Source: Methanomethylicus sp964513415
GTDB lineage: Archaea > Thermoproteota > Methanomethylicia > Methanomethylicales > Methanomethylicaceae
Reading direction: 5' to 3'
Assembly: GCA_964513415.1 (NCBI GenBank)
Contig: CAZEMX010000102.1
Location: forward strand, 1 to 7,032
DNA length: 7,032 bases
The position numbers and the translations under genes were made by a program. Below are positions 3,324-7,032 of the stretch, one piece after another. Every line of letters starts with the position of its first letter. Positions within the stretch are counted from its first letter, which is position 1. The notes under the pieces were generated by a model that saw only the letters and a program-made list of their open reading frames with translations, did no database searches and had not been told where the DNA came from.

Positions 3324-5659
3324 GGTCCATGGGTGCCGAGCATGTTGCACAGCCACCCGTACACACCCCGTTTTCCCATGTCCTCGGGAACGATCTTGGC
3401 GGCGAGCAGGAGCCCGCGCATCTGGTCCCTGGTGATCCTTCGGCGACCGTCAGAATTGCTCGCCGGGTTTTCCTTGCTGACCCACGCCTGAATCGCCGCG
3501 GCGATCTCTTCGGCCTCTTCCGAATCCGAGTCGAGTTCGGTACGCCGTTCGCGGATAAGCTCCGCCAGCGCGTCGGCATCGGGAAGACAACACAGAACCC
3601 CGCTCTGCCACTCTCCGAACCTGTCCCGGTTTTCGTCGCTCACCTTGCCCTTGATGACCGCCAGAACCGCGATCAGGTCGGCCACGAGTTCGGCCCGGTA
3701 TTCCTCCACGAACGCCGTGCCGCCGAACACCACGCCCGGTCGGGGCGGTCCAATGTGGATCGTCACCGCTCGGCTGGCGATGTCCTTCGAGCCGCGGGCG
3801 GTGTTGCTGGTGATGAACACCGTGAGGTCATTGGGGCGGCTGTAATTCCCGTGAAACGGCCTCCAGCCGCTGATTTCCTTCCCAGTGATAAGGCCCTCGA
3901 ACTCCTGGCCCGCCAGCTTTGACTTCACGTTGTCGTAGAGAATCACCCGCTGGGCCATGGCGCGGTCTGACATCAGGCGCTTGGTGACCGTCTCCCAGTC
4001 CTCCCGCGGGTTGATCCGGAACGCCCCGCCAAAGATCGCCGCGATGGTTTCGGCGGTCTGCGTTTTGCCGCTCCCCTGCCCGTGCGAGGAATCAAAGACG
4101 AACGCCGGGCGTTGCCCATACCCGCCGCCCCACAGAGGCGTCAACATGGCGAGCAGCATGAGTTGACGATCAAACTCTGTTTCTGGATTCAGCATCGCCA
4201 GAAACTCGGCGAGCCGCTTTCCCGTCGCCGTGGGGAGGTCGCACGGCAGGTAGTAGACCCCTGCCATCGGAGGATGGTGGGGGAGGTAGGCAACATGCGT
4301 GAACCGCTGGGCGGCACAATCGCGGAGGTGCCGGTGGAACTCCTCTTTCGTGGCCGGCGTCCGCGGGTGCCCGTCAGCGTCGGAGACTTTCGCGGCCCGC
4401 GACCAGAACGGATCGACCGTCTCGGCGACCCACGCCCATAGATCGACGGGCTGACCGAAGTACCTGACGTTTCCTGGCCCCGGCAGGAAGCCGGGCGGCG
4501 ACTCGCGGACGCCGAAAAGGAGCCCGTTGGCACACTTGGGCCAACCTCTGGTAGCGCCGATCAGCGCCGCGGAAATGTCCGCGATCCGCCTGTAGGACAA
4601 CACCTGCACCGGCCCGTCGTCGGTGTTTTTCCAGCCCACAAGTACGTTCGATACGCCGCCGCGCGCCGGGAGTGATTCGGGCGGCGACGGCGCCGTGGTC
4701 GTCTTTGTTGCGGTGCTCACGGCGCCGTCTCCGGAAGGCCGTGGTTCCGGATCGCCGGGCATCCACCCCAGCGCGTCAAGCTCGGACTGTGTGATCTCTT
4801 TGGACCACTCGACCGCGCCCCTCTGGTCGCGGAGCCATCCGTACGGCTTAGAGTGCGGCTTGGACGCGGCGTCAGAGACCTTGTGGAGCAATTCCTTTTC
4901 GGTCCACGGCGGCTGGCACCGATCGTTGTAGCGCGTCAGGAGGAGCCGCATGGCTTCGGCCTCGGAGAGCCCGAAGCCGTGAACCATGCATGTCGCCGCG
5001 GCGTAGGTCTGCGCATGCCCCTTCTGGCCGTCGATCGCGGGCGGAATCTTGTCGAGGTACTGCTCGGCGCGGGCCAGCGTCCGTGCGTCGGCGGTCACCG
5101 CGGCGTCCGACGGGCGGGTGTACGTCGCCGCCGCGGGCGCAGGCCAGAGTTCGCGGCAGAGCGCCGTCAGTTGTTCGGCACGGTCCTCGACGCCGGTGCC
5201 GACGAACACCGCGCCGGTGACCGCGAAGTACCGGCCCGAGTCGTAGACCTCGATCTGCTTGAAGTCGGCGCCGGGCTTGGCGGAGCCGACGCCCGGAGGC
5301 TTGCGACCAAGGAAGAAAAGTTTGACGCCGGTTCCGGACGGGCTGACCTCGGTGTAGGTGTTGAAGTCGGCGACGATCTGTGCGGCAGCGTCGGTGATCT
5401 TGCCCGATTCGGGGTCGCGGCAGCCGTCCAGATCGATCCCGGCGAAACCATCGCCGAGCACGAAGCCAAGCCCGGAGTAGTTGGGCGCGGCCTTGCTCGC
5501 CGCCGCGAACGTGGACCACGTTGACGGGTCGGTGCTCGACGCCTTGCCGCGCCCGTCGGCGCGGTACGGCACCTTTGTCGGCTTGCCTTCCCCCCGTGTT
5601 TCTGATTTCCAGACGACCCAGCGGGGCGAGTCTTTCAACGCCGACGGTATCGCGTGCAT
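3239..5659 (-). CDS. Phage primase-polymerase / helicase replication protein (806 aa)
   Basis: A fused replication enzyme. Residues 1-175 form an archaeo-eukaryotic-primase-like PrimPol domain of the phage NrS-1 type. The start reads IPSALKDSPRWVVWK...GKPTKVPY, as in that family. The metal-binding pair is D76/D78 in GIDLDGC. A second motif is SPSGTGVK (106-113), with Lys where many PrimPols have His. The third is IEVYDSGRYFAVTG (136-149). Residues about 195-270 look like a helical primase C-terminal domain. A Pro/Thr-rich linker spans about 300-335. Residues about 495-640 are a helicase ATPase: Walker A GQGSGKT (527-533), a Walker B-like VILYDNV (572-578), sensor Asn619 in FITSNT and candidate arginine finger Arg630. 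The last 110 residues fit a winged-helix end. It would synthesise primers or DNA and unwind the fork. The start at 5659 rests on family alignment; no Shine-Dalgarno is visible. It reads leftward, converging on the + operon. Confidence 0.92.
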   Translation of the reverse strand: MHAIPSALKDSPRWVVWKSETRGEGKPTKVPYRADGRGKASSTDPSTWSTFAAASKAAPNYSGLGFVLGDGFAGIDLDGCRDPESGKITDAAAQIVADFNTYTEVSPSGTGVKLFFLGRKPPGVGSAKPGADFKQIEVYDSGRYFAVTGAVFVGTGVEDRAEQLTALCRELWPAPAAATYTRPSDAAVTADARTLARAEQYLDKIPPAIDGQKGHAQTYAAATCMVHGFGLSEAEAMRLLLTRYNDRCQPPWTEKELLHKVSDAASKPHSKPYGWLRDQRGAVEWSKEITQSELDALGWMPGDPEPRPSGDGAVSTATKTTTAPSPPESLPARGGVSNVLVGWKNTDDGPVQVLSYRRIADISAALIGATRGWPKCANGLLFGVRESPPGFLPGPGNVRYFGQPVDLWAWVAETVDPFWSRAAKVSDADGHPRTPATKEEFHRHLRDCAAQRFTHVAYLPHHPPMAGVYYLPCDLPTATGKRLAEFLAMLNPETEFDRQLMLLAMLTPLWGGGYGQRPAFVFDSSHGQGSGKTQTAETIAAIFGGAFRINPREDWETVTKRLMSDRAMAQRVILYDNVKSKLAGQEFEGLITGKEISGWRPFHGNYSRPNDLTVFITSNTARGSKDIASRAVTIHIGPPRPGVVFGGTAFVEEYRAELVADLIAVLAVIKGKVSDENRDRFGEWQSGVLCCLPDADALAELIRERRTELDSDSEEAEEIAAAIQAWVSKENPASNSDGRRRITRDQMRGLLLAAKIVPEDMGKRGVYGWLCNMLGTHGPLAQLADDRSSADGGRVWLWTEKHDIPV

Positions 5660-5676
5660 CGTGGTGCGCCATGAGC

Positions 5677-5755
5677 GAGGCCGATTGTCCCCAACCCGCT
5701 CGCTCCGCGCGGGGGGCGGTGCGCCTCGCGTGGCGGGCGGGGGACAATCGGCCTC
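5677..5755. repeat. 16-bp perfect inverted repeat in the HTH-replicase gap
   Basis: GAGGCCGATTGTCCCC (5677-5692) and GGGGACAATCGGCCTC (5740-5755) are exact reverse complements. After a 2-nt mismatch on each side the stem resumes with CCCGC (5695-5699) and GCGGG (5733-5737). The 33-nt interior is GC-rich and contains a further GCGC/GCGC pair. It fills much of the 135-nt gap between the HTH stop (5795) and the replicase start (5659), ending 17 nt before the ATG. No T-run follows on either strand, so it is not an ordinary terminator. It may be an mRNA structure that limits or guides replicase translation, an operator, or a protein- or nuclease-recognised hairpin. Confidence 0.85.
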
Positions 5756-5794
5756 TGGGTTGTGGCGGGTGCCCCCCGCTCGATCGGCACAGTA

Positions 5795-5983
5795 TCAACG
5801 CGGGGGCGAGTCTGCAAGTTCCAGCACGCGGGCCAGAGGGACGCGGATTTTGTTGGTGCGTTCTTTGTGGAGAAGTCCCCGCGAAATCCATCCGTACACA
5901 GTGCGGAGCGGGACGCGGGCGATCTTGGCGGCGTCGGCCACAGGGACTTGACGCGCCGGGAGTGGTTTGCTAGACTTTGCCAT
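5795..5983 (-). CDS. Small helix-turn-helix DNA-binding protein, MerR/excisionase-like (62 aa)
   Basis: A basic 62-residue protein. Residues 14-38 (VPVADAAKIARVPLRTVYGWIS then RGLL) are a clear helix-turn-helix of the MerR/excisionase type, with the usual 'A-A-x-x-x-x-V-x-x-R-T-V-Y-x-W' pattern. KIRVPLARVLEL (45-56) fits the short strand ('wing') and helix that follow in this fold. There is no effector domain, so it resembles phage excisionases and small repressor or activator proteins more than full MerR regulators. Start choice: in-frame ATGs also lie at 5992 and 5995, but no ribosome binding site precedes any. The promoter candidate at 5991-6019 would start transcription at about 5983-5984, making this ATG leaderless. 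It is read toward the replicase, with a 16-bp inverted repeat in between, and starts only 24 nt from a divergent gene. It probably regulates one or both. Confidence 0.8.
   Translation of the reverse strand: MAKSSKPLPARQVPVADAAKIARVPLRTVYGWISRGLLHKERTNKIRVPLARVLELADSPPR
5948..5976 (+). promoter_or_regulatory. Candidate sigma-70 promoter for the right-hand + genes
   Basis: TTGACG (5948-5953, 5 of 6 consensus) and TAGACT (5971-5976, 4 of 6) are separated by exactly 17 nt. Transcription would start near 5983, leaving a leader of about 25 nt that contains the GGAGAA site (5998-6003) before the ATG at 6008. The boxes lie inside the HTH coding region. The only non-coding space before 6008 is short, so the promoter has to be here or further upstream. 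Confidence 0.55.
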
Positions 5984-5990
5984 CGGTTGC

Positions 5991-6019
5991 ATCATACGGA
6001 GAACGCCATGCCGGATCAA
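5991..6019 (-). promoter_or_regulatory. Candidate sigma-70 promoter for the HTH gene, leaderless
   Basis: On the - strand TTGATC (6019-6014) and TATGAT (5996-5991, 5 of 6 consensus) are 17 nt apart. The start site would fall at about 5983-5984, at the A of the HTH start codon, so the mRNA would have no leader. This agrees with the lack of a ribosome binding site. The -35 box is inside the first codons of the gene at 6008. Confidence 0.55.
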
Positions 6020-6421
6020 GCCACAGCGACAGTCATCGACGAAGCCACCCTCCTCGCCGATTACCGCCGCCTGCTCGACCTGAAGGACGACCAGAACGCG
6101 GCGGTCAAGGCGACGACCGATCAACTCAACCAGATCGAATCGCAACTCCGCGCCGGGCTGGAAGCACGGGGCCAGTTCGTCGATGGCGCAAAGACCGGGA
6201 TTGCCGGGCTGACGCTGACGGTGAACCGCAAGTGGTACGCCAAGTACGATCCGGCGTTGTGGCCGGTGATCGTCGAGTGGGCGGGGACTCAGGGGATGTC
6301 TCACCTCGTGCAGCGGCGTCTCAATGACAAGGCGGTGATGGAGTTGGTAGACTCGGGCAAGGGACTCCCGGCGGGGCTCGGGGTCGAGAGTGTTCTCGAT
6401 CTTCAGTTCCGCCGATCCTAA
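6008..6421 (+). CDS. Small coiled-coil phage protein (137 aa)
   Basis: The ATG at 6008 has GGAGAA (5998-6003) in front; upstream extension of the frame would run through the divergent HTH gene and is not supported. Residues about 12-54 (ATLLADYRRLLDLKDDQNAA onward) form a charged, heptad-like helix. Next comes a small domain with beta-strand character (GLTLTVNRKWYAKYDP, 67-82) and then helices (LWPVIVEWAGTQGMSHLVQR). The C-terminus carries a GLPAGLGVE turn (119-127) and a final strand ending FRRS. This order (coiled coil, 'Y..yDp..l..wi', 'LP.GV.v', final strand) resembles an uncharacterised phage family often found near DNA recombination or single-strand-binding genes; the resemblance is from memory. 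It is cytosolic and appears complete. It leads into the next + gene after 17 nt, so both probably share the promoter at 5948-5976. Confidence 0.75.
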   Translation: MPDQATATVIDEATLLADYRRLLDLKDDQNAAVKATTDQLNQIESQLRAGLEARGQFVDGAKTGIAGLTLTVNRKWYAKYDPALWPVIVEWAGTQGMSHLVQRRLNDKAVMELVDSGKGLPAGLGVESVLDLQFRRS

Positions 6422-6438
6422 CAGTGAAAGGGTATCGA

Positions 6439-7032
6439 ATGGCAAAGGGCAACGGATCGAATCTGTCGAAGTCTGAGCCCGCCGGCGCGTTGGCGGTGGC
6501 CGACGAGCTTGTGGGCGGCGTGTCGATCAAGGGCGACGAGGGCGGGCTGCGGCTCGGCGAACTCAAGCTCTTTCAGGGCTCGGCGACCGAGGAGGCCGCG
6601 TACGGCGAGCACAAGCGCGGCACGTTCATCGATTGCCTCGCCAAAGTCGGGCTGGGCGCGACGGTCCGCGTCGCGCTGCTCGGCGGCGAGAAGGTCATCG
6701 TGAAGTTCATCGAGGGCCAGAAGTTCCCGGTCTACGTCATCCCCGCGGGCGAGAAGCACCGCGTTCCCGCCGAGGATTTGCGGGAAGGGTCCGGCAAGAA
6801 CGGGCGCGGCACCGCGGCCCGCGAGCAGGTTCTCGGCATCGTGATCGTCGAGGGGCAGGAGTTCCCGTACTTGTTCAGGTTCAAGTCCACGGCGCTTGCT
6901 GCGCTGTCCAAGACGATCATGCCACTTGAGGACCGGCGGCGGCTCGGCAAGCAGATCATGGGCCTGTACGAACTCTACACGACCGACGACAAGGGCCCGG
7001 CGCTGACGGCGCTCTTCGGCATCAAGGCGGCC
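6439..7032 (+). CDS. Phage protein of unknown function, 5' part (198 aa seen, continues past window)
   Basis: The ATG at 6439 has AAAGGG (6427-6432) 6 nt upstream, and the frame is open to the window end without a stop. The first 35 residues are Gly/Ser-rich and probably flexible. Then comes a mixed alpha/beta domain: LGELKLFQGSATEEAAYGEH (39-58), KRGTFIDCLAKVGLG (59-73), strands VRVALLGGEKVIVKFIEGQ (76-94) and FPVYVIPAGEKHRVPAEDL (96-114). A basic Gly/Arg loop (118-128) leads to VLGIVIVEGQEFPYLFRF (131-148) and a helical end (KTIMPLEDRRRLGKQIMGLY). The order 'KLFQG...YG..KRG.F.....G......V..L' followed by strand pairs resembles phage proteins of unknown function coded near replication and recombination genes. 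A role with single-stranded DNA is possible but not shown. The C-terminus is missing from the window. Confidence 0.75.
   Translation, partial: MAKGNGSNLSKSEPAGALAVADELVGGVSIKGDEGGLRLGELKLFQGSATEEAAYGEHKRGTFIDCLAKVGLGATVRVALLGGEKVIVKFIEGQKFPVYVIPAGEKHRVPAEDLREGSGKNGRGTAAREQVLGIVIVEGQEFPYLFRFKSTALAALSKTIMPLEDRRRLGKQIMGLYELYTTDDKGPALTALFGIKAA

Larger units (their letters stand above)
5937..6030. repeat. Direct repeat GCCACAG(G/C)GAC flanking both promoters
   Basis: GCCACAGGGAC (5937-5947) and GCCACAGCGAC (6020-6030) match at 10 of 11 positions in the same orientation, 83 bp apart (about eight helical turns). The left copy ends exactly where the rightward -35 box starts (5948). The right copy begins exactly where the leftward -35 box ends (6019). 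This placement suggests operator sites for the HTH protein, but both copies are inside coding sequence and chance is not excluded. Confidence 0.5.

Noticed and set aside
2927..3922. + strand open frame (331 codons) across the terminator, repeat region and replicase end
   Set aside because: It would read through a strong terminator and is antisense to the well-supported replicase; the translation shows no domain.
4872..5891. - strand frame of 339 codons overlapping the replicase and HTH genes
   Set aside because: Out of frame with the replicase, Arg-rich, and it covers the inverted repeat and part of the HTH gene. A shadow frame.
1..7032. tRNA, rRNA, insertion sequence or integrase attachment site
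   Set aside because: I saw no tRNA-like cloverleaf or T-loop motif, no transposase, no terminal inverted repeats with target duplication, and no integrase gene.

Overview
This window looks like part of the genome of a temperate phage, prophage or phage-like replicon from a high-GC bacterium. Most of it is clearly GC-rich, with one less GC-rich island (43% G+C at 3121-3180). Three things point to a phage: densely packed small orphan genes, a fused primase-helicase, and several proteins resembling phage families of unknown function. No structural, lysis or integrase gene is visible, and the host cannot be named from the sequence; a planctomycete or similar high-GC host would fit.

Layout. (1) Bases 1-2910, + strand: a run of about ten small genes. 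The first is cut by the window edge, the second looks like a ribbon-helix-helix regulator, and the rest are mostly unrecognised. Many are joined by ATGA or GTGA stop/start overlaps, so they were probably translated as a coupled operon. One (2414-2698) matches a widespread phage family of unknown function. The operon ends at a strong intrinsic terminator (2972-3008). (2) Bases 3009-3238: no gene. This stretch is less GC-rich and holds most of a cluster of eight copies of TTGGCGCA(A/T), on both strands, continuing into the end of the neighbouring gene. It looks like an iteron-type replication origin. (3) Bases 3239-5983, - strand: an 806-residue primase-polymerase/helicase and, upstream of it, a 62-residue helix-turn-helix protein. 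A perfect 16-bp inverted repeat lies in the gap between them. (4) Bases 6008-7032, + strand: a small coiled-coil phage protein and the start of a larger protein that runs off the window.

How it may work together. The replicase, the repeat cluster just past its stop codon and the HTH gene could form one replication and control module. Between the HTH gene and the right-hand + genes there are two promoter candidates, both with 17-nt spacers, that face each other with nearly coincident predicted start sites. The leftward one would give a leaderless HTH message. An 11-bp direct repeat with one mismatch abuts the outer edge of both -35 boxes. This has the geometry of a mutually exclusive genetic switch controlled by the HTH protein. 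It is inferred from sequence only, and no assignment was checked by database search.
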